From assembly GCA_964509125.1 (NCBI GenBank), contig CAZDVZ010000008.1:1-55566 (forward strand): a stretch of 55,566 bases of DNA. Reading direction: 5' to 3'. This document shows positions 1 through 8,305 of the stretch, piece after piece. A model generated the notes under the pieces. It made no database searches, was not told the origin of the DNA, and worked only from the letters and a program-made list of their open reading frames with translations. The stretch comes from SIG653 sp964509125 (lineage in GTDB: Bacteria; Bacillota; Clostridia; Oscillospirales; CAG-382). Each line of letters begins with the position of its first letter. The first letter of the stretch is position 1. Position numbers and translations under genes: made by a program.

Positions 1-1027
1 AAAAGGTCTTGGCAGAGGTGGAACAAAAGCGCAACCTGATCCGTACAAATGGTGCAAATCAACCATAGCAAAAATACTTGCTCAACAGGAATACTGCGGT
101 GATGTAATCAACTTCAAAACCTATTCAAAGTCGTTCAAGAACAAGGCTCGTATTCCCAACCCCGAAGAAAATTGGGCAGTGTTCAAGGATGTTCACGAGC
201 CGATAATTGACCGTGAAACCTTTGAAGCGGTACAGAAGCTCACCAAGAAAACCAAACGCCGAGCACCGAAAGCGGATAATGCCGAAAAGAATATGTTTTG
301 TGATTTGCTCTACTGTGCCGATTGCGGTAGCAAGTTGTGGTCGCACGTAAACACCATAAACAAGGATATTCAGTATTTCAGTTGTTCCAACTACAAGGTG
401 GATACACGTGGCACTTGTGAAACGAGGCACTATATCCGAGCCGATGCCATAGAACAAGTTGTAATGCTTGAACTTAAGCGAATGGCAATGTTCTTACAGA
501 GCGACGAAGAAACCTTTGCAGACCTACTTGCTCAAAAGACACAAAAGGATATTATCAATGAGCAAAAAGCCTTACAAGGCGAACTGCAACGCTGTACGGC
601 ACGAAACCAAAAGGTTGCTGAGCTTTACGAAAAGCTCTATGAGGACAATGTTTCGGGCAAGGTAACGGATGAATGGTTTATGCAGTTATCCCACAAATAC
701 GAAGTGGAGCGTATGGAGCTGAAAACCAAGATTGCAACCCTAAACGAGAGGATAAACAATCTTGGTACGATGCAACAGAACAAAGACCGATTTATCAATG
801 CAATCCGAAGATTTATGGAAATGCAAAAATTGACTGCACCGTTTCTTCGTGAACTTATAGACGAGATAACGGTTTATGAAACCGAAGGTGTTGGTAAAAA
901 TCGCAGTCAGAGGATTATGATCCATTACAAATTCATTGGGTATATTGAAATACCCGAATGCGGAAGTAATTACAAGGCAGATACCCGAAAAGGTGTAGCA
1001 GTCGAGTATATTACCAAATCCGCATAA
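1..1027 (+). CDS. Large serine recombinase, C-terminal part (5' end outside window)
   Basis: The reading frame is open from base 2 and lacks a start, so the N-terminal catalytic resolvase domain lies outside the window; 341 residues are visible. The first ~75 residues match the end of a 'Recombinase' domain, with the usual phrase HEPIIDRETFEAVQ. A zinc beta-ribbon follows, with Cys pairs near residues 105/108 and 128/139 (YCADC, SCSNY, GTC). A long charged coiled coil comes next, then a C-terminal DUF4368-like segment (LRELIDEITVYE). This order is typical of TndX/TnpX-type large serine recombinases that excise and integrate transposons and ICEs. It is probably the terminal gene of an integrated element, because the following genes are host genes. 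Target and element type cannot be told from the fragment. Confidence 0.92.
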   Translation, partial: KGLGRGGTKAQPDPYKWCKSTIAKILAQQEYCGDVINFKTYSKSFKNKARIPNPEENWAVFKDVHEPIIDRETFEAVQKLTKKTKRRAPKADNAEKNMFCDLLYCADCGSKLWSHVNTINKDIQYFSCSNYKVDTRGTCETRHYIRADAIEQVVMLELKRMAMFLQSDEETFADLLAQKTQKDIINEQKALQGELQRCTARNQKVAELYEKLYEDNVSGKVTDEWFMQLSHKYEVERMELKTKIATLNERINNLGTMQQNKDRFINAIRRFMEMQKLTAPFLRELIDEITVYETEGVGKNRSQRIMIHYKFIGYIEIPECGSNYKADTRKGVAVEYITKSA

Positions 1028-1055
1028 AACAAAAGAGCAGGCTTAAAACCTGCTC
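1026..1055 (-). terminator. Hairpin with T tract on the minus strand, distal to tRNA-Pro
   Basis: GAGCAGG (1035-1041) pairs with CCTGCTC (1049-1055) around a 7-nt loop. Read on the minus strand, the stem is followed by TTTTGTTTT (1026-1034). It lies beyond the main tRNA terminator, so it could be a back-up terminator that keeps transcription out of the recombinase gene. On the plus strand no T tract follows, so it is a weak candidate for ending the recombinase transcript. Confidence 0.45.
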
Positions 1056-1083
1056 CATACATAACGAAGAAACTCGAAATTAC

Positions 1084-1128
1084 AAAAAAATCGAGTGTCC
1101 ATAACTCAAATCCGTTATGAACACTCGA
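1084..1128 (-). terminator. Rho-independent terminator of tRNA-Pro
   Basis: A 15-bp stem with one mismatch (1091-1105 with 1114-1128) and an 8-nt loop is followed, on the minus strand, by seven T residues (1084-1090). It begins 3 bp after the tRNA CCA end, so it should end the tRNA transcript. Confidence 0.88.
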
Positions 1129-1130
1129 TA

Positions 1131-1208
1131 TGGTCTGAGTGAGAGGACTTGAACCTCCGGCCTCTACCACCCCAAGGTAGCACTCTAGCCAAACTGAGCT
1201 ACACCCAG
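1131..1208 (-). tRNA. tRNA-Pro (anticodon GGG)
   Basis: The minus strand folds as a complete cloverleaf. The acceptor is CTGGGTG paired with CACTCAG, and the D stem is GCTC/GAGT. The anticodon stem is CTACC/GGTAG with loop TTGGGGT, giving anticodon GGG. The T arm has loop TTCAAGT. Discriminator A and an encoded CCA (1131-1133) follow. It has its own consensus promoter and terminator, so it is a single-tRNA transcription unit. Its 3' end faces the serine recombinase about 100 bp away, which makes this a candidate integration boundary, although large serine recombinases usually do not use tRNA ends. Confidence 0.95.
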
Positions 1209-1244
1209 ATATTAAATTGCGCTGTGGCGTTCACAGCATTAGGG

Positions 1245-1273
1245 ATTATATCACAAAGCATAGTATTTGTCAA
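1245..1273 (-). promoter_or_regulatory. Consensus sigma-A promoter of tRNA-Pro
   Basis: Minus strand TTGACA (1268-1273), a 17-nt spacer and TATAAT (1245-1250) match the consensus exactly. The predicted start is near 1237, giving a ~29-nt leader before the tRNA. Confidence 0.9.
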
Positions 1274-1294
1274 TACCTTTTTTGATAAAATTTT

Positions 1295-1321
1295 GTCCGC
1301 CTGCTTTTTTTGCAGGCGGAC
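1295..1321 (-). terminator. GC-rich hairpin downstream of glyA
   Basis: GTCCGCCTGC (1295-1304) pairs perfectly with GCAGGCGGAC (1312-1321) around a T-rich loop, 38 bp after the glyA stop. On the minus strand it is followed by AAAATTTTATC, a weak U tract. It is the probable glyA terminator and insulates the tRNA promoter just downstream. Confidence 0.6.
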
Positions 1322-1358
1322 TTTATGTACCCAATAATTTTAAAGATGGAAGTTAAGA

Positions 1359-2603
1359 TTAATATATGGGGAATCTTTCGCAAAGAGCATTCACTTCGCC
1401 TTTAATATATTCTTCTCTACCCTCAAACTCTGTGGCAGCCAATTTCATAAGAGAAGCAATCTTTATCATTTCTTCTTCTTTAAATCCCCTTGAAGTAACC
1501 GCGGGAGTACCAACTCTTATACCGCTTGTAACAAATGGACTTTGGGGATCATCAGGAATTGCATTTTTATTAACAGTAATGCAAACCTTATCAAGGCGTT
1601 TTTCAAACTCCTTGCCTGTGAGGTCAAAGGGCCTGAGGTCAACAAGCATAAGGTGATTATCGGTTCCACCTGAAATAAGTTTGAAGCCATCTTTAACCAA
1701 GCAATCTGCCAAAACGGAAGCATTTTTAACTATTTGTTTTTGATATTCTTTAAATTCATCTTTCAAAGCCTCTCCAAAGCAAACCGCTTTAGCGGCTATA
1801 ACGTGCATCAATGGGCCGCCTTGAGTTCCGGGGAAAATAGCTTTATCAATTTTCTTTGCATATTCCTCATTATTCGTCAAGATAAGACCGCCTCTTGGCC
1901 CTCTGAGAGTTTTATGAGTTGTAGAAGTAACAACGTCCGCATATTCAACAGGATTAGGGTGAAGTCCGGCAGCAACAAGACCTGCAATGTGAGCCATATC
2001 CACCATAAATAAAGCTCCACATTTATCTGCAATCTCTCTTATTCTCGCAAAGTCAATAATTCTCGGATAAGCCGATGCGCCGGCAACAATTAGTTTAGGC
2101 TTACATTCCATAGCCTTCTTTTCCATCGCATCATAATCAATACGCTGACTTTCGCTGCTAACGCCATAATCAACAAAATTAAAATACAACCCCGATATAT
2201 TAACAGGACTTCCATGTGTCAAATGTCCGCCGTGAGCAAGGCTCATGCCCATAACAGTGTCGCCGGGCTTAAGGAAAGCTAAATAAACCGCAGTATTTGC
2301 TTGAGCGCCGCTATGAGGTTGAACATTTGCAAAATTTGCGCCAAAAAGCCTTTTAGCTCTCTCTCTCGCAAGGTTTTCTGCGACATCAACATATTCGCAT
2401 CCGCCATAGTATCTCTTGGCGGGATAACCTTCTGCATACTTGTTTGTCAGAACGGATCCTTGCGCGGCAAGAACAGCTTCGGAAACTATATTTTCTGAAG
2501 CAATAAGTTCAATATTTCTGCGCTGTCTTTTAAGCTCTGCTTCAACTGCGGAAGCAACCTCACCGTCATACTTTCTCAAAAAATCAATTGTCTCTTGCAC
2601 CAT
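1359..2603 (-). CDS. glyA: Serine hydroxymethyltransferase
   Basis: A PLP enzyme of the cytosol that converts serine and tetrahydrofolate to glycine and 5,10-methylene-THF. The 414-aa product has the usual family length. It shows the N-terminal core IELIASENIVSEAV and NKYAEGYPAKRYYGG, the substrate region GAQANTAVY, the DMAHIAGLVAAG segment, and the PLP-lysine motif TTTHKTLRGPRGG. The frame is open to 2669, but family alignment supports the ATG at 2603 (MVQETIDFL). A strong GGGGAGG lies 29 nt upstream of that ATG, separated from it by a small hairpin (GCCTTTT/AAAAGGC). It is a single-gene unit with its own promoter at 2658-2686, divergent from the spoVB-spoIIIA operon. Confidence 0.97.
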   Translation of the reverse strand: MVQETIDFLRKYDGEVASAVEAELKRQRRNIELIASENIVSEAVLAAQGSVLTNKYAEGYPAKRYYGGCEYVDVAENLARERAKRLFGANFANVQPHSGAQANTAVYLAFLKPGDTVMGMSLAHGGHLTHGSPVNISGLYFNFVDYGVSSESQRIDYDAMEKKAMECKPKLIVAGASAYPRIIDFARIREIADKCGALFMVDMAHIAGLVAAGLHPNPVEYADVVTSTTHKTLRGPRGGLILTNNEEYAKKIDKAIFPGTQGGPLMHVIAAKAVCFGEALKDEFKEYQKQIVKNASVLADCLVKDGFKLISGGTDNHLMLVDLRPFDLTGKEFEKRLDKVCITVNKNAIPDDPQSPFVTSGIRVGTPAVTSRGFKEEEMIKIASLMKLAATEFEGREEYIKGEVNALCERFPIY

Positions 2604-2657
2604 CACACATTTACGCCTTTTAAAAAAGGCAACCTCCCCTTTTCTTCCGTATGCGTC

Positions 2658-2686
2658 ATTATAACACATTCAGTTTCAACTTGCAA
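2658..2686 (-). promoter_or_regulatory. Sigma-A promoter of glyA
   Basis: Minus strand TTGCAA (2681-2686), 17-nt spacer, TATAAT (2658-2663). The start is predicted near 2651, leaving a ~48-nt leader that contains the GGGGAGG element. Confidence 0.75.
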
Positions 2687-2714
2687 GAATATTTCAGATA
2701 TTTTTTCAATATAT
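2687..2714 (+). promoter_or_regulatory. Possible sigma-E-like promoter for the spoVB-spoIIIA operon
   Basis: GAATATT (2687-2693), a 13-nt gap and CAATATAT (2707-2714) loosely resemble a sigma-E promoter, the factor that drives spoIIIA in Bacillus. The region is AT-rich and the match is partial, so chance is a real alternative. Confidence 0.28.
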
Positions 2715-2744
2715 TTTTAAAAAAGCCATACTGGAGAATGTTAA

Positions 2745-4277
2745 ATGGTAAATGTTTCAAAAACACAAAAATCGGAAAAAGGGAAAAACATATTTGCAAG
2801 CGCAGCAATATTGACGGCTATATCATTTTTGATAAAAGGCGAAGGAATGATGTTTCGCTCATATCTCACCGCCAGAATAGGCTCAGAAGGAATGGGATTA
2901 TATCAACTTATCATGTCGGTATATTCACTTTTTGCTACTTTTGCCACTTCGGGATTCACCGTTGCAATTTCTCGTCTTGTTGCAGAGAAGCGAACACTTT
3001 ACAGCGAAAAAGAAAGCGATTCCACAGGGCGGAGAATTATGAGCATGGGAATTATTTTCTCGCTTGGTATCAGTTTTCTTGCATCTGTGGTTCTCATGTC
3101 TCTTTCACCTTTTATTGCAACACATATTCTAAAAGATGAAAGGACACGTTATCCCCTGTTTATTCTGGGATTCAGCATGGTTTTTATGGCTGTTTCCGCC
3201 TGCATTAAAGGTTTCCTTTTGGGAACGGATCAAATTTATAAGCCTTCTCTCGTTTCTCTTTTTGAGCAAACCGTAAAAATTACAGTAATAGTTATTTTTT
3301 TCAAAACCGTACTGAAAGGATCTACAAGCCTCGAAAGCTTTTGCATTGGCATAGTTACAGGATTGACTTTAGGAGAATTTTCATCGTTCGTAGTTTTAAT
3401 TATAATGTACATTTCCGGCAAAGGTAACGATAGAAAAGTTTTGCCTGTGGAAACAAGAAAAGAAAGCTTTCTTTCCGTAAAACGCGTAACAATGCCCATC
3501 GCCGGTAGTGCATACACGTCAAATATACTTCACACGGTAGAAAGCATATTAATCCCCGCAATGCTTGAAATAAGCATAGGAAGCAAAAGTGAAGCGCTTT
3601 CGGTTTTCGGAATTATCCGTGGAATGGCAATCCCGGCTCTTTTCTTTCCATTTTCTTTTCTTTCGGCAGTAGTTTCCGTGGCGATTCCACAAATTTCAGG
3701 AACTGCAGACATTAAAACAAGGGATCTCAAAATTGAAAAGATAATGCGAACCGTTATTGTATATTCGATCCCTCTCGGAAGTATATTTTTCTTTTTTTCG
3801 GAAGACGTTTCCTCCCTTCTTTACAAAAGCACAGAAAGCGCAAACGCCATAAAAATTCTTGCAACAGTAACTCCTTTTATGTACATTGAAACTGTAAGCG
3901 ACGGACTTTTAAAAAGCATAGGTGAAGAAAAGAAAGTGTTTCGATACGGAATATACAACTCCATATTCCGCCTTGTATCAATATTATTTTTTCTTAAAAG
4001 CACGGGAGAAATGGGATACATCCTTCTTCTTATCGCATCAAATACCTTTTCATTTTTACTTTGCTTCGGCAGACTAAAAAAAGCAAGTGGTTTTAAAACA
4101 AACACAATGAGAGAGTTTATTTTTCCTACAATTGCATCCATATGTGAATGCAAGATAATCTCATTTATTTTTAATTCGGGCACGGGAGGAAGAACGGGCA
4201 TATTCAAGATCATACTCGCCGTAATAGTATACATACCCGTGGCGCTGTCAGCTTTGCAAAAGAGAAATGAAAATTGA
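2745..4277 (+). CDS. SpoVB/MATE-family flippase (stage V sporulation protein B-like)
   Basis: A 510-aa polytopic membrane protein of the MVF/MATE superfamily, related to SpoVB and MurJ-type lipid-linked oligosaccharide flippases. In spore formers SpoVB acts in cortex peptidoglycan synthesis. The N-terminal signature with ARIGSEGMGLYQL is characteristic, and about 12-14 hydrophobic segments follow. GGAG sits 8 nt before the ATG. It overlaps spoIIIAA by 11 bp, so the two are translationally linked. In Bacillus spoVB is not in the spoIIIA operon, so this placement ties cortex synthesis to the feeding-channel operon. The exact substrate cannot be decided from sequence. Confidence 0.85.
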   Translation: MVNVSKTQKSEKGKNIFASAAILTAISFLIKGEGMMFRSYLTARIGSEGMGLYQLIMSVYSLFATFATSGFTVAISRLVAEKRTLYSEKESDSTGRRIMSMGIIFSLGISFLASVVLMSLSPFIATHILKDERTRYPLFILGFSMVFMAVSACIKGFLLGTDQIYKPSLVSLFEQTVKITVIVIFFKTVLKGSTSLESFCIGIVTGLTLGEFSSFVVLIIMYISGKGNDRKVLPVETRKESFLSVKRVTMPIAGSAYTSNILHTVESILIPAMLEISIGSKSEALSVFGIIRGMAIPALFFPFSFLSAVVSVAIPQISGTADIKTRDLKIEKIMRTVIVYSIPLGSIFFFFSEDVSSLLYKSTESANAIKILATVTPFMYIETVSDGLLKSIGEEKKVFRYGIYNSIFRLVSILFFLKSTGEMGYILLLIASNTFSFLLCFGRLKKASGFKTNTMREFIFPTIASICECKIISFIFNSGTGGRTGIFKIILAVIVYIPVALSALQKRNEN

Positions 4278-5157
4278 TAATTTACTTATTTATCTTCCCG
4301 AAAGGCTTTCAAAAGCACTCATAAGTCTTCCATTTAAAAACATTAAAGAGATACGTCTCAGGGCAAACGCCCCGACTTCTGTAACGTGCGAAAAAGGAAA
4401 CATTACTTTCGATTCAAAAGGAAATGTGGTTTCAACGGAAATGGGGATGATTTTAACCCCCGCGGAAATTAACAACTGCGTTACAGCACTTTGCAGAAAT
4501 TCAAGATACTCCTTTGAAGATGTTATTAAAAATGGTTTCATCCCGTTGAGAGAAGGGTGCCGGGCCGGTGTATGCGGAAAAACCGTTACAATTGATGGAA
4601 AAGTTTTAACGGTATCGGAAATAACTTCTATAAACATAAGACTTTCTTCATTCATTCCCGACTTGGCAAAAGACCTTGCGAAGCTTATGAAAAAACGTCA
4701 CTGTGGAGTTTTGGTTTATTCGCCGCCGGGAGTAGGAAAAACAACATATTTAAAGAGTGCAATACATTTGCTTTCCACCGGAAAATATTCGCCTTCATAT
4801 CGTGTGGGAGTGGTTGACGAGCGATTTGAATTAAGTGAGGGAATACGTTCCAACGGGCTGTATGACATTATCAGCGGAAGTCCAAAAGATTACGGTATAG
4901 AACTTCTTACGAGAACGATGTCGCCCGAAATAATTGTATGTGATGAAATTTTATGGAGAGAAAGTGACGCTATTTTAAAAAATTGCAACAGCGGTGTATC
5001 ATTTATATGCTCTATTCACGGAAATACCATGGAAAGTATTTCGAAAAGGAGCTACACAAAGCCGCTTTTTGATGCAGGAATATTCACCTATGCCGTTGGA
5101 ATAGAATGTAGCGGCGGAGAATATAAGTATACAGTAACAGATCTCACGGAGGAGTGA
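4267..5157 (+). CDS. spoIIIAA: Stage III sporulation protein AA, secretion-type ATPase
   Basis: This cytosolic ATPase resembles type II/IV secretion motors and is thought to power the SpoIIIA-SpoIIQ channel between mother cell and forespore. The P-loop SPPGVGKTT lies at residues ~152-160 and a Walker B-like IIVCDE follows near residue 220. The REGCRAGVCG motif upstream is typical of the family. Length 296 aa is close to the Bacillus protein (307). The ATG lies inside the end of the preceding flippase gene, and the gene is followed after 3 nt by spoIIIAB. Confidence 0.95.
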   Translation: MKIDNLLIYLPERLSKALISLPFKNIKEIRLRANAPTSVTCEKGNITFDSKGNVVSTEMGMILTPAEINNCVTALCRNSRYSFEDVIKNGFIPLREGCRAGVCGKTVTIDGKVLTVSEITSINIRLSSFIPDLAKDLAKLMKKRHCGVLVYSPPGVGKTTYLKSAIHLLSTGKYSPSYRVGVVDERFELSEGIRSNGLYDIISGSPKDYGIELLTRTMSPEIIVCDEILWRESDAILKNCNSGVSFICSIHGNTMESISKRSYTKPLFDAGIFTYAVGIECSGGEYKYTVTDLTEE

Positions 5158-5160
5158 AAA

Positions 5161-5643
5161 GTGATAAAAATTGTAGCGATATCCATGACAATAGTTTCAT
5201 CTATTGCGTTTGGCACCGCCCTTTATAAGAGTGAGAAAGAAAAAATATCCGAAATAGAAGAACTTACATATCTTGTTTTATACATTCACAACGGAATAGA
5301 AAAGTTGTCTCTACCTCTGGGAGATATATTTAATAGATATTTTTCCGAAAACGAAGGATCTGTTATTGAAAAAAAATTCAAAGAACGACGCGGTACTTAT
5401 GGCGAAAAGCTTTTATTTGTATCAAAAGAGATTTGTTCTCCGTCTCTATGCAGCGAAATAGAAATGTTTGCAAAAAACCTTGGATCGCTTGATAGAGATA
5501 TGCAGATCAAATCTGCGTCAAATGCATCACGTGCATTTGTATCAGAACTTGAAAACGCAAGAAATGAGTTTCGCACGAAGGGGAGACTTTATCAAATATT
5601 GTCTGTTCTCGCAGCGTGTGTTATTACCGTATTGTTATATTAA
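5161..5643 (+). CDS. spoIIIAB: Stage III sporulation protein AB
   Basis: A 160-aa protein with one N-terminal membrane segment, a central helical region and a C-terminal hydrophobic anchor. This matches SpoIIIAB, a GspF-like fragment of the channel platform. It starts with GTG at 5161 after GGAGGAG and lies between spoIIIAA and spoIIIAC. Identification rests on gene order plus topology and size, since the sequence is weakly conserved. Confidence 0.9.
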   Translation: MIKIVAISMTIVSSIAFGTALYKSEKEKISEIEELTYLVLYIHNGIEKLSLPLGDIFNRYFSENEGSVIEKKFKERRGTYGEKLLFVSKEICSPSLCSEIEMFAKNLGSLDRDMQIKSASNASRAFVSELENARNEFRTKGRLYQILSVLAACVITVLLY

Positions 5644-5660
5644 AATCCGGGAGGAAAAAC

Positions 5661-5855
5661 ATGGATGTATCCTTAGTGCTTAAGATCATAGGAGTGGGAT
5701 TGCTTACAGGTGTCGCCGTGCAGATACTGCAAAAAAGCGGAAAAGACGAACAAGCCACTTTTGTTACCCTCGCAGGCGTGATTACTGTTATGCTCGTACT
5801 TATAAAGGAGATCGCAGCGCTGTTTAAAGTTATAGGAAGCGTTTTTGGACTATGA
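5661..5855 (+). CDS. spoIIIAC: Stage III sporulation protein AC
   Basis: A 64-aa membrane protein with two hydrophobic helices. The ATG at 5661 is chosen because GGGAGG lies 8 nt upstream and the N-terminus MDVSLVLKIIGVG fits the family; the frame is also open upstream to 5616. The motif KSGKDEQATF between the helices is typical of SpoIIIAC. The stop overlaps the spoIIIAD start (ATGA). Confidence 0.93.
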   Translation: MDVSLVLKIIGVGLLTGVAVQILQKSGKDEQATFVTLAGVITVMLVLIKEIAALFKVIGSVFGL

Positions 5856-6229
5856 ACATATTTACATTCTGTGCGACAGCACTTTTTTGTGTATGTGGAA
5901 TTTCAATTCTCAGAAGTATTAAAAGCGAAATTGCACCTTACGCAGCAGCCGGAGCGGGGTTGATACTTTTAGGAGTTGCCATAAAAGAGCTCACCTTCTT
6001 TGAGGAAATAATGCAATATATAGACTCATATAGCCAAGTTTCAATTTTTTCTCCCATTGTAAAAGCATTACTTATAGCGTTGCTGTGCCAACTCACGGCA
6101 GAACTTTGCAGAGACTTTGGAGAAAACGGAATTGCATCCAAAGTAGAATTGGGAGGCAAAATTGCAATAATATCTCTCTCCGTTCCTTTGATCAAGGAGG
6201 TGCTTGAAAGTGCGGAACAAATGCTTTAA
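5852..6229 (+). CDS. spoIIIAD: Stage III sporulation protein AD
   Basis: A 125-aa polytopic membrane protein related to SpoIIIAC, extended by extra helices. It belongs to the membrane base of the SpoIIIA complex. It is coupled to spoIIIAC by a 4-nt overlap and overlaps the likely GTG start of spoIIIAE by 20 nt. Length and order agree with Bacillus (133 aa). Confidence 0.92.
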   Translation: MNIFTFCATALFCVCGISILRSIKSEIAPYAAAGAGLILLGVAIKELTFFEEIMQYIDSYSQVSIFSPIVKALLIALLCQLTAELCRDFGENGIASKVELGGKIAIISLSVPLIKEVLESAEQML

Positions 6230-7307
6230 ACTTCTGCTCATTTTTATTCTTTTACCCATTTTTCCATTGGAAGGACAAGCGTGGGAAACAGAAACGAAAA
6301 AAAATATTGCAGACGCCATAGAGATTGAAAGCAATTCATACCTTACCGAAGAAGAAGCAAGCGGAGATAAAAGCATTTTCTTTCCCGAAAAACTATATGC
6401 CATTTTCACAGATGCTTTTAGCAAGGGGCTTATCTCCGTTTCAAAAGGCTTTACAATAACCTTTGCTTTAATAATCATAGCCTCCCTTTTTAAGGCCACA
6501 AAATCCATTTCCGAAAATTCGGCACTTAATAATACATACGACTATTTTACCATACTTTTAATATCCACATCAGCTTACTCTATGACGGCAAATGTTTTTG
6601 AAACCTCAAAAAAAGCATTGGACGGGCTTACCGCATATTTTGCCGCTCTCATGCCCATAATGACCTCGCTTCAAATTTCGGGAGGAAACACTGCCGTCGC
6701 CGCATCATCCTCATCGACACTTCTTTTGTTTATCTCCTCGGTTGAAATAATTTCTGACAAGGTTTTGCTGACGCTTTTAAGCATCGCATTTTCTCTTGCA
6801 ATTATTTCCGCCCTTCCCTCGTCGGTTAATTTAAGATCCGTCTCATCTTTAATAAAAAACACGACAAGCGTTTTACTTGCATTTTTATTCTCCATGTTTG
6901 GGTTTGTTATGGTATTTCAAACCGCGGTTGCATCTGCCGCTGATAATGCCGCAATACGAAGCCTTAAATTTGCATCCGGCGTATTTATTCCCGTTATTGG
7001 AAACATGCTTGGAGAAAATGTGAAAACCGTCATAACCGCCGTTGGAACAGTAAAAGCCACAGTTGGAGCCATAGGTGCCGTAACTATTTTTTCCATTATT
7101 CTTCCACCTATAGTTTACACCGTATTGTACAAGCTTTCAATACTTGTCTGTGCTATATTTGCAAGAATTTTAGGACTTGATAAGGAATCGGATTTTTTGT
7201 ATGAAATAAATTCGCTTTTTAACATTTTGGTTGCCATCATGTGCGGGATCGGTATGCTTTTTATTATTTCGGTGGCAGTGTTTGCAAAGACAGGAGTTGA
7301 CACATGA
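6210..7307 (+). CDS. spoIIIAE: Stage III sporulation protein AE
   Basis: A 365-aa protein with an N-terminal signal-like helix (LLLIFILLPIFPLEGQAWE) and several membrane helices, the largest membrane subunit of the SpoIIIA complex. The conserved stretch with SLKFASGVFIPVIGNMLGE is characteristic. AAGGAGG (6194-6200) lies 9 nt before the GTG at 6210 and only 3 nt before an in-frame TTG at 6204, so the GTG is preferred. The stop overlaps spoIIIAF (ATGA). Confidence 0.94.
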   Translation: MRNKCFKLLLIFILLPIFPLEGQAWETETKKNIADAIEIESNSYLTEEEASGDKSIFFPEKLYAIFTDAFSKGLISVSKGFTITFALIIIASLFKATKSISENSALNNTYDYFTILLISTSAYSMTANVFETSKKALDGLTAYFAALMPIMTSLQISGGNTAVAASSSSTLLLFISSVEIISDKVLLTLLSIAFSLAIISALPSSVNLRSVSSLIKNTTSVLLAFLFSMFGFVMVFQTAVASAADNAAIRSLKFASGVFIPVIGNMLGENVKTVITAVGTVKATVGAIGAVTIFSIILPPIVYTVLYKLSILVCAIFARILGLDKESDFLYEINSLFNILVAIMCGIGMLFIISVAVFAKTGVDT

Positions 7308-7714
7308 GAGAATATTTTATGATGCTTTTAGTCTCGGGTGTGATCGGATCGATAGCCTCCGTTCTTTCGGATGGTTCTTCCTTAGGAAAATACGTAAAAT
7401 ACATTTCAGCACTTATTTGCGTTATTATTGTAATAAACCCTCTGTCTTCCATTTTAAAAAGCATCACAGTACCTCTGACGGCGTGGAAAGAAACCGTGAT
7501 TTCGGAAAGCACAATAGAAGCGTCTGCTATAAAAATGACAGAAGAACAAATTTCCCAAAAAATAAAACAAAAATTCGGTATAATCCCACGCACTATCAGC
7601 ATAGAAATAGACAGGGATGGAAACATATGTGTTTCTGCAGTCCTTGAAGAAGAAGACGCAGAATTTTCCCATGATGTTGACGAATTCATAAAGTCTCTTA
7701 TGGAAGAAAAATAA
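7304..7714 (+). CDS. spoIIIAF: Stage III sporulation protein AF
   Basis: A 136-aa protein with two N-terminal membrane helices (to residue ~52) and a short soluble domain that should form a ring-building (RBM/EscJ-like) fold. It is clearly shorter than the Bacillus protein (206 aa), mainly in the soluble part. The start overlaps the spoIIIAE stop, so translation is coupled. Confidence 0.88.
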   Translation: MREYFMMLLVSGVIGSIASVLSDGSSLGKYVKYISALICVIIVINPLSSILKSITVPLTAWKETVISESTIEASAIKMTEEQISQKIKQKFGIIPRTISIEIDRDGNICVSAVLEEEDAEFSHDVDEFIKSLMEEK

Positions 7715-7742
7715 ACTTATAATTTACGGTGCAAAAAAAACA

Positions 7743-8231
7743 ATGAACATTTTAAAGCTTTTTAAAATTAAAGGTATTGGATTTATAATCTTAGCTTTTG
7801 CTGCAGGGATAGTGCTTCTTTTGCTCCCCGACAGTGAAAACAAGCAAGTTGTGTCAGAATCATCTTCATTGGATTATGCAAGCTCCCTGGAAAATGATCT
7901 GGAAGAATTGCTAAAAACTGCATTGGGGCATGAATGTAAAGTTATGATAACATTAGATTCGGGATATTCTTATACATACGCCGCCAACGAATCACTTAAC
8001 ACAATATACAGCGGAGACAGCGAAACCTCGAAAAACGTAACCAAAGAATATGTTATCACCACAAAAGACGGAGATGAAACATTGGTTATTCTTAAAGAAA
8101 ACTTGCCCACCGTCAAAGGCGTTGCTGTAGTTTGCAAAAAAGGAGGCGAAGCGGAAAGAAATGAAATCATATCAATTATAATGTCACTGTTTTCTTTACC
8201 CGCAGAATCTATAGGATGTGTAATGGGATAA
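7743..8231 (+). CDS. spoIIIAG: Stage III sporulation protein AG
   Basis: A 162-aa bitopic protein: one N-terminal membrane helix (residues ~12-29), then a linker and a ring-building domain with LEELLKTALGHECKVMITLDSG and a C-terminal half ending SIGCVMG. In Bacillus SpoIIIAG makes a large ring in the space between mother cell and forespore. Here the protein is shorter (229 aa in Bacillus), with a reduced beta insertion. The ribosome site is weak. Confidence 0.9.
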   Translation: MNILKLFKIKGIGFIILAFAAGIVLLLLPDSENKQVVSESSSLDYASSLENDLEELLKTALGHECKVMITLDSGYSYTYAANESLNTIYSGDSETSKNVTKEYVITTKDGDETLVILKENLPTVKGVAVVCKKGGEAERNEIISIIMSLFSLPAESIGCVMG

Positions 8232-8305
8232 AATTGCTGTTTACTCTTCCCCACTTTTTGGTGAAGCTAAACATATTAAAATAAACATAAATTCGGGAGG
8301 AACGT

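Noticed and set aside
7231..7647. 138-aa frame overlapping spoIIIAE and spoIIIAF
   Set aside because: It is out of frame with two confident operon genes and has no ribosome site or recognisable domain.
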